A stretch of 64,000 nt of DNA from Myxocyprinus asiaticus (GCF_019703515.2 NC_059373.1:17560281-17624280), one strand, 5' to 3'. Numbered from the stretch's first letter, positions 11,680-24,761 are shown. Notes: generated from the sequence alone by a model not told the origin. Numbers and translations: made by a program.

Positions 11680-12010
11680 ACGTCCTGGTTACTTTCGTAA
11701 CCTCCGTTCCCTGATGGAGGGAACAAGACATTGTGTCCCTCTTGCCACAATACTGAACTACCTGCTGAAATGGCCGGGAACTTGTCTCGGCTCCTCAGCA
11801 TGAAACCTGAATGAGTGGTTGCGAGCCAGCTCCTTTTATACCCGAATGTTCGGGGGAGTGGCATGCAAATTCCACTCGCCAATTCCCATTGGCCTTTTTT
11901 CAAAATCAGAGGTGTTTGGGGCTCCCAAGAGTGACCACTAGTGTCACTACATCGACACAATGTCTCGTTCCCTCCATCAGGGAACAGGGGTTACGAAAGT
12001 AACCAGGACA
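11680..12010. repeat. Palindromic right terminus of the DIRS element
   Basis: TCCTGGTTACTTTCGTAACC at about 11683 is the inverse of GGTTACGAAAGTAACCAGGA ending near 12009, and GGAGGGAACAAGACATTGTG pairs with CACAATGTCTCGTTCCCTCC. Between them sits the inverted copy of the left promoter region, with a minus-strand TATAAAA at 11834-11840. Confidence 0.7.
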
Positions 12011-12307
12011 TTTTCCTTTACTTCTGCTGTCTGTCTCACAGCCTGGCTTCTACTCTCTACAGTCAGCACTGTCTTTCCATCAAAATGACATTTCTGCTTC
12101 AGGGCACAAGCACCAAGTAGCTTGGCTTTGCTTTCTGTCACAGTTGCAAGTCTTAAACCCAGTTTTACCTGTTATTAGGGCCACACATCCTGACGGAACT
12201 TCCATTCAACCCAAGCCTTGAGTTAATTTAACCTAATGGGGTACAGATGAGAGGAAAGGAAGCGGCAAGGAAGAACATTTCCTCTGACCTGTCCGTTTGA
12301 GACAAAA

Positions 12308-13382
12308 CAGGGTTCCCACGGATCCTTAAAATGTCTTAAATTCAGTTTTCCAAAAATTAAGGTCATAAAAAGTCTTAAATATCTTAGATTTGAGGTCTTA
12401 AATTTGTGGGCGGAAAGACAGGAATCGTGACATGACCTAATGTGATTATCAGACTTCAAAAGAATATGATTTAATTAAATAAATGCATGCACTGCATCCT
12501 TCAGTGTGAAAATGCGGCACTGTTGTATTATTTCCAAGCACACGTTGGCTTGTGAGTGTCTCAGCTGTTGCAGAGCAGTTCACAATCATTTGGCCGTATC
12601 GGAAATGTATGACAAGCGATTACTAATGATCAACTGTTGATGGTGTAGTGTTGATGAAATTTGACAATGTTTACTTTTAATTGTTTACACTGTAATATGT
12701 TGTAGATTATTGTAGGAGAGCACATTTTATTTCCCTTTGAATCTGTTTGAATGAGCAGCTGGAAGCAGTGATGCAAAAACATTTCAAAATATGAGTCCCC
12801 GGTGTATTTCAGCCTTTAAAGTTAAAAGTCCCATGTTATGAATAAAATATTTTTTTCCCTGGTTATTGATATTTTAGTTGCACCATAAACTGACTCTGGA
12901 ATTTAATTCAATTTGGACTCTTGTAGCCTCTGGCTGACCCTCCCCATCACAGGAAGGAAAGTCTAAGAACATTTAATATTGGCTACAAATTTTTATAAAC
13001 TATTGGCAGATTAATTGCCTTTCTTTTAACACAATGTCGTATCAGCAAATCCAATATCGGTTGACCTCTAATTTGTATTTATTTATATAATGGTAAATAA
13101 ATCAATTTTAATGTGATATACTGTATATGTGGAAAACATGTCTTGAGTATTTTAAACTTGCATATAGCCTACCCTGTTTTACTGATAAGCAATGTTAAGG
13201 CAATGTTGAATGTGTGCCCCTGCCTGTTTAAGTAAGAGTCTGTGATACATGATTTATTTTGAGATTGTTTTGAGATGGGTTTGATTTGGTATGGGGATAT
13301 GGTATTAATTTTATTTGTTCAGGTCTTGAAAAAGGTCTTTAAAAATCTTCCATTTTATTTTAAAAACTCTGCAGCAACCCTG
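12308..13382. mobile_element. hAT-like element with CAGGGTT...AACCCTG ends
   Basis: The left end CAGGGTTCCCACGGATCC and right end CTCTGCAGCAACCCTG give a short inverted pair. Both ends carry matching TCTTAAAT / AAAGGTCTTTAAAA text, as in the common fish repeats with CAGGGTTTCC termini. No transposase frame and no clear target duplication are seen. Confidence 0.5.
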
Positions 13383-13810
13383 TAAAAATAGGTCTTTTTT
13401 GGTACCTACATCCCCTTCACACATACAGTATATGATGGGTTATGGAGAGGAAGAAAGTTGTGTTAGGCCGTATGCTTCAGAGTACCTTTGAACTGAGATG
13501 AAATGCGAACTGACATGCCACGTTTGCTGCTTTTTTCAGGCTTTAGCCTCCTGTCAGTTGTTTTCGGCTTGTGAAATCAGTAATGAATGGCTTGTTCATT
13601 TCAGTCATTAGAATGTGAAAATTTCCACTTCAACATTTTAATACTTTGTTTCAGTTCAAAGGCTCAGCATCAGTTTGAATTCTCTCACAGTCACTTGCAG
13701 AACTTCTTTCTGTCTGTGGAGTTCTCTGTGGTTGTCAAGGTCTCTAGCTGAGTTTGATTGACATGGGTACTGATGTGTGTATGTTTGGTCTCAAGATGAG
13801 TGTGTGATCA

Positions 13811-13918
13811 CAGTGCCTACAGAAAGTATTCACCCCCAATTTCTTTCACATTTTGTTTGTTACATCATCAGATTTCAAAGATTTGTTTCGCTCCGCACTA
13901 ACCATTCAATACATTAAT
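13811..13918. mobile_element. Left end of an older Tc1-like element
   Basis: CAGTGCCTACAGAAAGTATT with a following CACCCCCAATTTCTTTCACA is a typical fish Tc1 inverted-repeat start, different from the element at 13958. No intact partner end was found. Text near 15760-15800 (GTGCTTTGGATCATTTGTCC) resembles the inside of a Tc1 transposase on the minus strand and may be its other side. Confidence 0.5.
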
Positions 13919-13957
13919 GAATATATATATATAAACAGCATACTGTATGTATATATA

Positions 13958-15576
<1,619 letters not shown>

Positions 15577-15626
<50 letters not shown>

Positions 15627-15627
15627 C

Positions 15628-15689
<62 letters not shown>
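15577..15689. repeat. Compound TA then GA microsatellite
   Basis: (TA)n with a few TACATA interruptions to about 15638, followed by (GA)n to about 15688. The Tc1-like element ends exactly at its left edge. A shorter TA run (13919-13957) lies on the other side, so the transposon split a TA-rich tract. Confidence 0.9.
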
Positions 15690-15691
<2 letters not shown>

Positions 15692-16881
15692 AATCTCATT
15701 TATAGTATTCCCTGAGTCCACACTCCTGCAGGGCCATTCCAGACTACTAGCCTTCTTATATTCCTTTGTATATTTGCCATGTGCTTTGGATCATTTGTCC
15801 TTCTGTATGGTCTAAGTAGTAAACTCTAATCTCTTGCTGATCAAAACAGATTGTCCATAAGAATTTGTCTTCATAGACGTTTTGTCTACATCAATAGACT
15901 TTCCAGACCCTCTGTCTGATATAGCAGTCACAGAGCATGGTGTTGCTATCTCTAAACTTGTTCTGAAGATATTTTATTTTATTATTTTTATTATAATTTT
16001 TAATCATTTTAAATATATTTTGTATTATTTTTAAGAATAAATCCTGCTTTAAAAGACTTTAATTTGTAATAAAAAAGAACACTTGCACTTTCTGAATGCA
16101 CTGTATATGCATGGCATGCCTGTTCTGTATGTGGCTGAACTTACTGTAAATGAATGAACAGTACAAAAATGGAGAATGCCTGACACTGTTGTTTAATCCT
16201 TTTTTAAGAACAGTAAAAGTTTTGTGTAACAGAATTTTGGGTGAAAAAGACATCACATATTAAAAATCATTTTATAAATTGTATTTTCAGATTTTATGCA
16301 TTTGTTTACAGAATGATTCCTGACAAATGTGCAATATTTCTCTGTAAACATCAGGCTGTTTTTATTTTACAGTGGCCCAAAAAAATTATTTGGACTCTTA
16401 TGACACATTGCATTAGATTACAACATATCAAACCATTATAAACATTATAAACATTTTCTAATATTTATTTTATAATGTAAAAGTAGTGTTTTAATATGTA
16501 CAGTATTATACAGTATTATTTTATAATATTGTATATATACTGTATATTGTTCCAAATGACATTTTGAAAAAGGAACTTTAATAAAAAGAAAAATTAAAAA
16601 AAGACAGACTGGCACTATATCTAATAACTCTCCAGGTTAAATTCCTTAATTATCCTTCTGTCAAATACCTTCAATTTTACTAAACTTAAGTAAAAACATT
16701 TTTTAAAAAAAAGTAATCCACCAGATTTTGTGACCTTTTCACAAATGTTTAAAATATTTGTCTTAGAAAACAGACTGACAAATGTATAAAAAAAAAAATA
16801 AAAACAGGCTAAGGCATGTTGAATGAGGCACATAGGAGCTTTACTTCCTCTTAGTGATTATATCAGAAAAGAAAATGATTG

Positions 16882-17246
16882 CTTAAAGAAACAGTACACC
16901 CAAACATGAAATTATTTTCTCTCCTTCATTTTAGTCAAAACATCTATGACTTTATTTCTTCCATGGAACTTCCGTGGTAAATTCTGATCCGTTCCTCACA
17001 CAAAGCTCTTCGTATAGCTTTAGAAGGCTTGCAATATAGCATATGAGTTGTAGGGTCCACTTTTATGGTGCTTTTTGCATCCTTTTTGAAGCTTGAAATC
17101 TCAAGTCCACATTTAATTTAATTGCATGGAAAAGAGCGACCAGTAAATCTTTCCAAATTTATTATTTTGTGTTCCATGGAATAAAGAAAATCATACAGGG
17201 TTGGAACAACATGAGGGTGAGTAGATAATTACAGAATTTCCTTTAA
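16882..17246. mobile_element. Palindromic MITE, degraded copy
   Basis: CTTAAAGAAACAGTACACCC on the left and ACATGAGGGTGAGTAGATAA with a final TTTCCTTTAAAAG on the right mirror the family seen at 3521. The middle has TTCCATGGAA / TTCCATGGAATAAAG blocks typical of the short-arm version. Confidence 0.65.
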
Positions 17247-17418
17247 AAGAGAGAACCTATTCCTTTCAGCTCTTTAAAAACACTTAAAGCAGTGTTGTTA
17301 GGGCAGTTTTAACTCCTACAGTATGTGCTTGAATGAGCCCATGTTACAGTGCTCTGCTCTTGGTGGCAATTAAGGAACTGATGGGGTCTGGTTTATGTCT
17401 ATCTGTCTGTCTGTACAG

Positions 17419-17607
17419 CTTTGTACTGCAGCACCCCTGACTCTCCCGTCCATGGTTCCATAAGCAGTCAGACAGGAGGGCATCTGAACAGCTTGGTGCG
17501 CTGGGCATGCGACCGTGGCTACCGGCTTATTGGGAAGAGCACTGCTGTTTGCAAGAAGACTCCCTTCGGTTTTTATGCCTGGGACGCCCCTGTTCCTGCT
17601 TGTCAAG
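17419..17607 (+). CDS. csmd3: csmd3 exon E: sushi 14
   Basis: A 189-bp exon (63 codons), phase 1 at both ends. Acceptor TGTACAG, donor GTAAGA at 17608. It reads [20 protein letters not shown] and ends WDAPVPACQ. Four cysteines (YCST, WACDRG, AVCKK, PACQ) and a Trp before Cys4 make one complete sushi domain. It directly follows CUB 14 and opens the uninterrupted sushi array. Its start matches CSMD3 as I recall it ([27 protein letters not shown]). Confidence 0.97.
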
Positions 17608-19074
17608 GTAAGATGAAGAAAACTGTATGTTGTAGAAAAAAATTTGAAAGTCTTTTCAAGTAATGTTAACCACAAACCTTATTTAACTCATAAATTGAAA
17701 ACTGCTATTTTAAAACGGCATTAAAAGTTCCTACTGTGCTTGAAAATGCTAATTCTCTGTTTCAGGAAAACAAACTAAAAGCTCTTTTTGCTCTGGATAA
17801 GTTCTACTAGATCTCATTGGCACCTGTAATATCATTGACTAAAACAAACCTTTTTTAAAGTCAGCTGGTAGTAATTTGGTACTTGCCAATATGAGTAATT
17901 TTCCTGAAGCTTAATCTGCAGCTTCTGTAACAAGCTTTTACGGTCAGTGATGGAGATGCAGTAATTACTGTCACCACTCCTCTCACTGATACTTTTTATT
18001 CATGATCTGTTTAATTTGTCACATAAATGAGTAATCTTCAGAGCTCTTTATCCATTGCTGTCGTTTGTACGGCTCCACCTATCTTATTATACTTAGCTTC
18101 ACAGCAGAGAAGATGAGCCTGACTAAATTGTTTCTGAGCCGACGCACTCATGCGGGGCCCTACACCATGCACTAATGTGACAGAATTGGCCCCTACTCCC
18201 TCTAAGGGTCACAGGCTCCAATGTCACTAACATCAAGTGACACCTAAATGACTCCGTAAACTTTCAAAAGCATTCTATGCACTTTTAGTTTTTTCATGAG
18301 CCTAAAGCAAAGCTTCATCTCCTATCCACTCTTGGTGTGAAACTGCATTATTCTAGATATTAGCTCTTTAATTATTGGGAGGTTTATTGCTGGGCACTAA
18401 TGGCTAGGTGATGACAGCTGGATGGGGGTGAGCTTCAGTGTTGCTGACTGCTAACAGGAGCTTGAGCCTTTGTTTCTCAAATGTACCAGTGGTTTGCTGC
18501 TCAATAAATCTAAAGGGCCTGTGCCGAGCAATGATTCATACTTAGTGTCATCACAAAGTACTGTGCACTGATAAATAATATGTTCCAGTTCTGCTGGTGT
18601 GAGCGAGGAAGAAAATAAGCGAGGCAGAACGTTTCAATGGCTTGTAGATTTTAACGTTTTTGCAACCCTGACAAAAAACTAAAAGTGGAATAATTGAACA
18701 CTTCGAGAGCTTTTTCATTGTTTATGAAAAAAGAACTGTAGATTCGCACAAAACATTGCAAAATAAATGGAAATATTGTAACATATTATGAAAAAAGAAC
18801 AGTACATTCAAGTAAACCTTGGCTTTTGTAATCGTCTTAACTCATATGTAGTAATTTTTATTTTGCCTTTTGTGACTTTTCAATGATTACGTTTAACTAG
18901 GGCTGATGATTTAGTTCAGTGTGAATAATTATGTAAAAAATAATTAATCATGCCCCCGGACCGTAATAAGGAATATCCGAGCAATTTAAGCTTGAAGTAC
19001 CACCTTCATGTTTTTACTTGTCTCTGTCCATAGGGGCAGTGAGTGAAACTCCAGCTGCATTGGCAACTCACAGA

Positions 19075-20152
19075 AGTGGTGTTGATTTTGATTCATTTCC
19101 GTGACTTGATTATTTTTATTCCTTTCACCAAAAAGATTCATTCAGATTCGTTCATTGATTTGTGCCTATAGATAGTGCCAAATTACCGTCTTTTAAGTAA
19201 TTGCATTGAACCAAAAGCAGTCATTCATGACCAGTCTAATTATCCTTTATTAAAATTTGTGTGTCTACAATTCTACTAAGAGACTTCAGCACTGCAGAGT
19301 GTTTAAGCATAAGTGCATTAAGCGTGTCCCCACAGATGACAACAAAGCATATCTATTATATTGTGAACTGCTGAGCATGACTTTATATCAAGCTATACAA
19401 AAAAAGACAACAATACTAGCCTAAAATAATAATTTTGAGTTCCAATTACATATGAATGTCATTGTAATATGTATTGATCTCTCACTTTTATTCAGAATTA
19501 TTCCATTACCTTTTCTTTTTGAACAAGATTGACGAACTGAACAAACGACGATGCAGCTCCTCCTCTCGTTCAGCCGGTCAACAGATCATTCATGAATGAG
19601 ATGACTGATTCGTTCAATTCATTCACAAATGAGTTTACCAGTACTTTCAGTTCTTCATGAACGACATGACCAACTAGTTCAGTGAAGAGGTGTGTTCATT
19701 CAGTGGGTCAAACCAGTGATATGATCCTTCACAGCCAGTACTCGAATGCTATTGGCTTGCACTATAGTCAGTATTTACAAAGCAGGATAAAGCAAAACAA
19801 ATGGAATCTGCATGTCTATAAATGTTCAAAGACACTTTAAAAGTAGTTTAAACACCATAACCGTTTTCACCTCAAATGTCAGGTCCACTATATTGTGTCA
19901 AATGCTGAGCTAAATTTTACCAAGACAAAGAAACAGTTAGTGAACAAGATCTTACACTGTGCACCAAAGCACAACATTGTCATCTGTAATTTATGAATTT
20001 ACAGGCATGAAAAGCCACCAGTGCTGTCTTGAAAAGGGAAAGACATCAGTGAACGAGAAATATTAGTCAGTGTATGGTGGTGAACGAGAACGATTCGTTC
20101 ACTTAAAATATTAGTTCAAAAAGACCAATTCCCTCACGAACGAAACATCACT
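19075..20152. mobile_element. Probable hAT-like MITE, about 1.08 kb
   Basis: The left end AGTGGTGTTGATTTTGATTC and right end ACGAACGAAACATCACT form a short imperfect inverted pair. GTTCATTC/GAACGA motifs recur inside. AACTCACA (19065-19072) and AACTCGCA (20153-20160) may be a target duplication with one change and a 2-bp offset. It is non-coding. Confidence 0.5.
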
Positions 20153-20404
20153 AACTCGCAGCTATTCAGGCAACAAACCACACAGCAGACAGCAGACAGC
20201 TCCAAACACAGTGGTCACAAAACCTACAGTATTTTTAAGTTTCAAATTTAACTTGACACAGCATCCTAAAAATTCTGTTTATGACTCGACACATGACGCA
20301 TGCAGAAACATGCATCAATCCTTAGAAAATCCCATATAATTTGTCTACCTGGGACAGATTGACAATTTCAGATTGTTGTGGATTGTTGGCCATTGACAGT
20401 CTTA

Positions 20405-20530
20405 TGTGACGCTCCTGTTCTACCCGCTCCATACGGGACTCAAACCGGCATCTCCAGCATGGGAGGCGGGTGCGCTAACAAAGAGGCTAAAGGCTACAGC
20501 TTCTAGTATCAGTCGCTAGTGCACCTCTTG
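20405..20530 (-). mobile_element. tRNA-derived SINE fragment
   Basis: Read on the minus strand it has a B-box-like GGTTTGAGTCCCG (20434-20446) and an A-box-like TAGCCTCTTTGTTAGCGC (about 20469-20489) at tRNA spacing. The flanks do not fold into an acceptor stem that I can see, so this is a SINE head and not a working tRNA gene. Confidence 0.55.
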
Positions 20531-21009
20531 AGGTTAGGAGAGTGAGGTTTATACACATTGCACAACTATCTATCAGCTGGCTACTGTTACACTTATGTTA
20601 AATGCCTCTAAAGCTACTTTTTGTATTGTCTTATCAATGCTTTTCTTGTCTGCCACAATAATGTAATGCATTTTAAAAATCACAATTGTTACAATTAATT
20701 ATAATTATGTGATCATAATATATTGCAAATGCAGTATTTATATATCCAATTAATTGTGAATAATTTGATTAGATAACCCCACATTTGTTTAAAAATTTTA
20801 ATCAATAGACAGCTTTACCTTTAACACAATATTGAGCTCTCTTAGAAAATGTACAATCTCAACTTCATGGGTGGATATGTAAGTTTCTATGCATTTTTGT
20901 GCCCTTTTGTTTGGGATATTTTTATAATAAGAGAAGAACTGACCTTAATAGAGACAGCTTTTCGTCTTTAAGCACCTAAAAAGCAGTTTCGATTGACCAG
21001 TTCTCAATA

Positions 21010-21396
21010 CTGTAATGGTGAAACCTGGAAATATTAGGGAACTGTAAAATTGTGTTTTCCAGGCCTGAAATTCATAGAAATTACTATAGTAAATAATTTT
21101 TTTCTCATTCTCTGCATTAAAATACTGTATTTCAAGAGCTACAGTAGATATTGCTCTTGTGTCAAGTTAAAGTTGCTCGCAAGCCATAGTGATGTCTATC
21201 ATTCTTTCTTTTGAAAATCATTCTTTTGAGTCGGTGCTTTTCAAGGAACTAGGTGAAGAGGTCTGAAAGATTCATTTGGAAATTGGTTTGAATAAAAAAA
21301 AAATAAAAAAAAAAATGTCAATCTGTATCTAGTAATCACAAACAACGTCATGGAAAAATCATGGAAATTCATTGGTCAGAAAGCGTGGGAACCCTA
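21010..21396. mobile_element. hAT-like repeat with GGGAACCCT end
   Basis: The right end GAAAGCGTGGGAACCCT plus ATGGAAATTC / GAAATTCATAG and AAACCTGGAAATATTAG at the left match the repeat at 61664-61942 in content and order. The left end is worn. It is non-coding. Confidence 0.5.
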
Positions 21397-21514
21397 AATG
21401 GTCTGATGGAGCAATAAGCAATGATGAGAGGTTTTTAAATTACTATATAACAATTAGATTTTAAACTTGTGATGAATTAACGCCCCATATGTCTGTCTTG
21501 TTTTCATCCATAAG

Positions 21515-21700
21515 CTGTCTCTTGTGGGGTTCCCAAGGCTCCTGTGAATGGAGGAGTGCTTGCCATGGACTACTCAGTGGGTACACGTGTGACCTACTTC
21601 TGCAACGATGGTTACCGGCTGTCCTCCAAAGAGTTGACCAGCGCTGTGTGCCAGCCTGATGGCACCTGGAGCAACCACAACAAAGTCCCTCGCTGCTCAG
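21515..21700 (+). CDS. csmd3: csmd3 exon F: sushi 15
   Basis: A 186-bp exon (62 codons), phase 1 at both ends. Acceptor CCATAAG, donor GTACAG at 21701. It reads AVSCGVPKAPVNGGVLAMDY and ends VPRCS. Cysteines in SCGV, YFCNDG, AVCQPD and PRCS, and TWSN before Cys4, give a complete sushi. The text GTRVTYFCNDGYRLSSKEL is what I remember for CSMD3; CSMD1 and CSMD2 are quite different here. No N-glycosylation sequon is seen. Confidence 0.97.
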
Positions 21701-21955
21701 GTACAGTGCCAACCTACACAGAGAGATGCTCAACTGAAGCTTTGCAGGATGATTATTACAGAAGCTTCAGAAATCTCACTGTCAGCTTTAATCTTCATTT
21801 ATATCTGCTGTTTCAAAACAGGTGAGTTGCCTATGTAGACAGTATTTTAAGGCATCATACTCTAGGTAGGGTTGAGAACCAACCATAAAAAATAAAAAAA
21901 TATTTTTTGAATAATTTTCAATGACTCACGGTTCTATTAACAGTTCTCGAATATG

Positions 21956-21989
<34 letters not shown>

Positions 21990-22718
21990 AAATGAGGCTG
22001 GAACACTGTTCTAAAATTCTCTGAAAGTGTTTCCTGAATCAGCTGTGTGTACCCTTACTGAAGATACATTGCAAAACATACAAATTAATCTTAGAATCTG
22101 GTTCTTTTTAGAGAATAAAAAACAAATGACTCTTATGAACTGTTTTTAGTTTTGGTTGAAAACGCATTGATTTTGCAAAGTTACCACTCCCATCCACACT
22201 AAAAGGGTTTTCCTCCACAATGAAAACAGAGACCTCAGAAAACATTCTTTAGAACTGCATTCTTTTGAAAATGATGACCTTAGGGAACGGAAAACTGAGT
22301 TTTCAAAGAAAATGTATCGGCGTCGATATGGCACTTTGAATCTAAATCCTATAAATCAATGGAAGCAGTTACTGAATTAAGCTGACTCACTTACTGAACC
22401 AAAAGCCATTCATTTCTTTATTACTCAAAAAACCAGGAATTGCTTCAGAGTTAAAAAGCATAAGAGATTATGAAATAATTGAAAGAAGTAATGAAACGTT
22501 TTAATAAGAAATGTACTGTTTTACCCAATATTTGTGTGTGCTATATGTTTTTATGCTTATTAGAGTATCACGGTGCAACCACCAAACTCGAACTTTGCCC
22601 AGGGAGCAGTATTTTGTATGAGGAATACAGTTGCTGCCTGTGTAGAGTGTTCCAAATCTGTCACTTATGAGGTTCCATTTCAGTTTGTATGCTTCCTTAG
22701 AAAGCTACCTCTAGGTAA

Positions 22719-23263
22719 AAGGGATGGGCACGAGTACTCGAGTACTCGGGTACTCGGACGTGGCAGCAATGATCTATCATGAAAACGATGATCGATGGTG
22801 ATCAAGCATGATGTGACTTTTCACTTATTAAAAACGTGATGGTTATGGCGTCTCCTGTTAAGCTAACTGCAATTTGAAAATTTTACGGTTCGGACAGTCA
22901 CTTAAAAAACTGGTGCGCGCTTACTAAGATTACTACGGTAACCTGAAGGAAGAACAGACAGATGCGCGTTGTGCACATTCTCTCATTGAGTTGGGCATCG
23001 AATCTTCACATAATGACAAAATATGAAACATTATATTTTGATTATGCAATCTTTTGTACATTTTGTAACAGATTATTTTATAACAGTCTATAATAATGAA
23101 TAGAGAATACACTGGAACAACAAGATGCAATGCAGCAGCCAAATACGTTTGTCAGACATGTTATCATATATACAGTTATGTACATTTCATTGCCCCTCGA
23201 GTACTCAACGAGTTCTTAGTCCAAGTACTCGAGTAGACAAAATGGCCAAAATGCCCATCCCTA
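22719..23263. mobile_element. hAT MITE, 545 bp, exact 8-bp target duplication
   Basis: Starts AAGGGATGGGCACGAGTACT and ends AAAATGCCCATCCCTA. CTAGGTAA stands on both sides (22711-22718 and 23264-23271), an exact 8-bp duplication, which is the hAT signature. Both ends carry CGAGTACTCG-type motifs (repeated near 22731-22750 and 23197-23234). No transposase frame. Confidence 0.9.
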
Positions 23264-23373
23264 CTAGGTAATAGACAGCAAGGCAGCTTATTAGGTTTTG
23301 AAATAGAGCCATTCATGTCTACCCATTAAGGTCTGGGCACAAGAGGTTTGGCTGCAGTGTAAATGCATTTATG

Positions 23374-24285
23374 TTAAAGGGATAGTTCATCCAAAAATGA
23401 AAATTCTCTCATAGTTTACTCACCCTCATGATATCCCATGTGTGTATGACTGTCTTTACCAGAACACATTTGAAGAAAAATATCTTGACTCAGTAGGTCC
23501 TTAAAATGCAAGTGAATGGAGATTTCTCTTTGGAAGCTCCAAAAATCACAGACAGTCAGCAAAAACATAATCGATACGACTCCAGCGTTTAAATTAATGT
23601 CTTCTAAAGTGATACAATCACTTTTGATGTAAAAAAAGATCAATATTTAAGTGCTTTTTAACTGTAATCAAAAGCTTCCTGAATGCTTCACGAGAGGGTG
23701 GAGTTCAAGCGGTCTCTCGTGTGACGTGTTCGCATTGCCATGATACAGAGGTAATCTCATGTTCACCACTTGGTTGAGACATCCAGGATAAGCACACAAA
23801 CGCACCATTGTGAGTTAAGAAACAGGTAAATACAGATCTGAACCAAAACCAACCAAGCTACTGTACAGCGTACCTCCTTCTCACTTGTAAACAGCGCTGC
23901 TCATCCGGCTGTGCACACGTGCGTCAGTTTGCGCGTGTTTCAAATGCCAATGCGATTATGTCACACGCGCTTACCACTGCAGAACGGAAGCATGATTTAG
24001 AGTTTTAAAAAATTGCTTAAATATGTATCTTTTTCGCATCAAAAGCGATCATGTCACTTTAACAGCTGGAGTCGTATGGATGACGTTTATGCCGACTGTC
24101 TGTGATTTTTGGAACTTCAAAAGAGAAATCGCTATCCACTTACATTTTAAGGGCCTACTGAGCAAAGATATTTTTGTATTTTTCTTCAAACGTGTTCTGC
24201 TGAAGAAAGAATGTCATACACACCTGGAATATCATGAGAGTGAGTAAATAATGAGAAAAATTTTTTGGGTGAACGATCCCTTTAA
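23374..24285. mobile_element. Palindromic MITE, long version, 912 bp
   Basis: Begins TTAAAGGGATAGTTCATCC and ends GGGTGAACGATCCCTTTAA. Left and right arms mirror each other over about 270 bp (AAAATCACAGACAGTC on the left against GACTGTCTGTGATTTTTGG on the right). The middle contains CACGAGAGGGTGGAGTTCAA, as does the element at 3521, so both belong to the same long subfamily. Confidence 0.85.
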
Positions 24286-24455
24286 GGTCTTTCATATCTG
24301 CGGTGGGGTAAACCACTTTTGAATGTGTTGTCATTTAGAATTAAATTGTGAATAACTGTGTTAATTGCTAATCTTGCTGGCAGATTTAATGTCACATGAG
24401 GTACTCCTGGGTGGCAGGGTGTTTCTGAATATTGGCTTGTGTGTTTGTTGCACAG

Positions 24456-24650
24456 TTGTGGTTTGCCCAAGTATCGGGTCTTTCTCGCTGGAACACGGAC
24501 GCTGGCGGATAGTTAACGGTTCGCATTATGAGTACAGAACCAAAATCATCTTCACCTGTGATCCTGGCTATTACCGCCTGGGTCCTGCCCACATTCAGTG
24601 TATGGCCAATGGGGCGTGGAGCTGGAAGAACGAGAGGCCCCACTGCCAAA
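24456..24650 (+). CDS. csmd3: csmd3 exon G: sushi 16
   Basis: A 195-bp exon (65 codons), the longest sushi exon here; phase 1 at both ends. Acceptor TTGTTGCACAG, donor GTAAGG at 24651. It reads VVVCPSIGSFSLEHGRWRIV and ends ERPHCQ. Four cysteines (VCPS, FTCDPG, IQCMAN, PHCQ), a Trp pair WSWK before Cys4, and one sequon (NGS in VNGSH). HGRWRIVNGSHYEY is close to CSMD3 as I remember it and unlike CSMD1 (HVIWRLVSGSLNEY) and CSMD2 (HGRWRLIFETQYQF). This is the most useful exon for paralog assignment. Confidence 0.97.
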
Positions 24651-24761
24651 GTAAGGGAAATGTGTGATTCAGCTGCAAACCACCAGCTGCTCGGCTCTGT
24701 AAGTCAAATGTGTTAACCTGCCAGATTGTTCTTTGTCTTATCCTCTCCCTTTATTCCACAG
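24651..24761. other. Intron 7 (111 bp)
   Basis: The shortest intron in the window. Donor GTAAGG, acceptor TTTATTCCACAG. No repeat. Confidence 0.9.

Larger units (their letters stand above)
9141..12010 (+). mobile_element. DIRS-type (tyrosine recombinase) retroelement, internally deleted
   Basis: About 2.87 kb. The left part carries a TATA promoter and a gag-like frame. The right part encodes a decayed tyrosine recombinase with HxxR, W and Y residues. The terminal region 9141-9197 is repeated in inverse near 11625-11681. The region 9168-9330 is repeated in inverse at about 11795-11955. Two further inverted blocks (11680-11738 and 11953-12010) enclose that copy. Tyrosine recombinase plus inverted ends and an internal complementary region is the DIRS pattern, not LTR or LINE. 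The reverse transcriptase/RNase H/methylase part is almost absent, so the copy cannot be autonomous. Confidence 0.75.
17608..21514. other. Intron 5 (3.9 kb)
   Basis: Contains a probable hAT-like MITE (19075-20152), a minus-strand tRNA-type SINE piece (20405-20530) and a hAT-like repeat (21010-21396). 17608-18890 looks like ordinary unique intron. A CTAGGGCTGATGATTTAG stretch at about 18898 resembles a worn hAT end. The acceptor TCATCCATAAG ends at 21514. Confidence 0.75.
21701..24455. other. Intron 6 (2.75 kb)
   Basis: Holds a poly-T run (about 21958-21987), a hAT MITE with perfect 8-bp duplication (22719-23263), and a long palindromic MITE (23374-24285). Region 22180-22340 has text like TCCACACTAAAAGGGTTTTC that resembles the MITE at 28675-28880. 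No exon is seen. Confidence 0.8.

Noticed and set aside
11601..11960. 119-codon minus-strand frame, and the similar 64-codon plus-strand frame at 9167
   Set aside because: Both are the promoter/terminal region of the DIRS element read through its inverted copies, not a protein.
20405..20530. A functional tRNA gene on the minus strand
   Set aside because: A- and B-box-like text is present, but I see no paired acceptor stem and no terminator; a SINE head explains it better.
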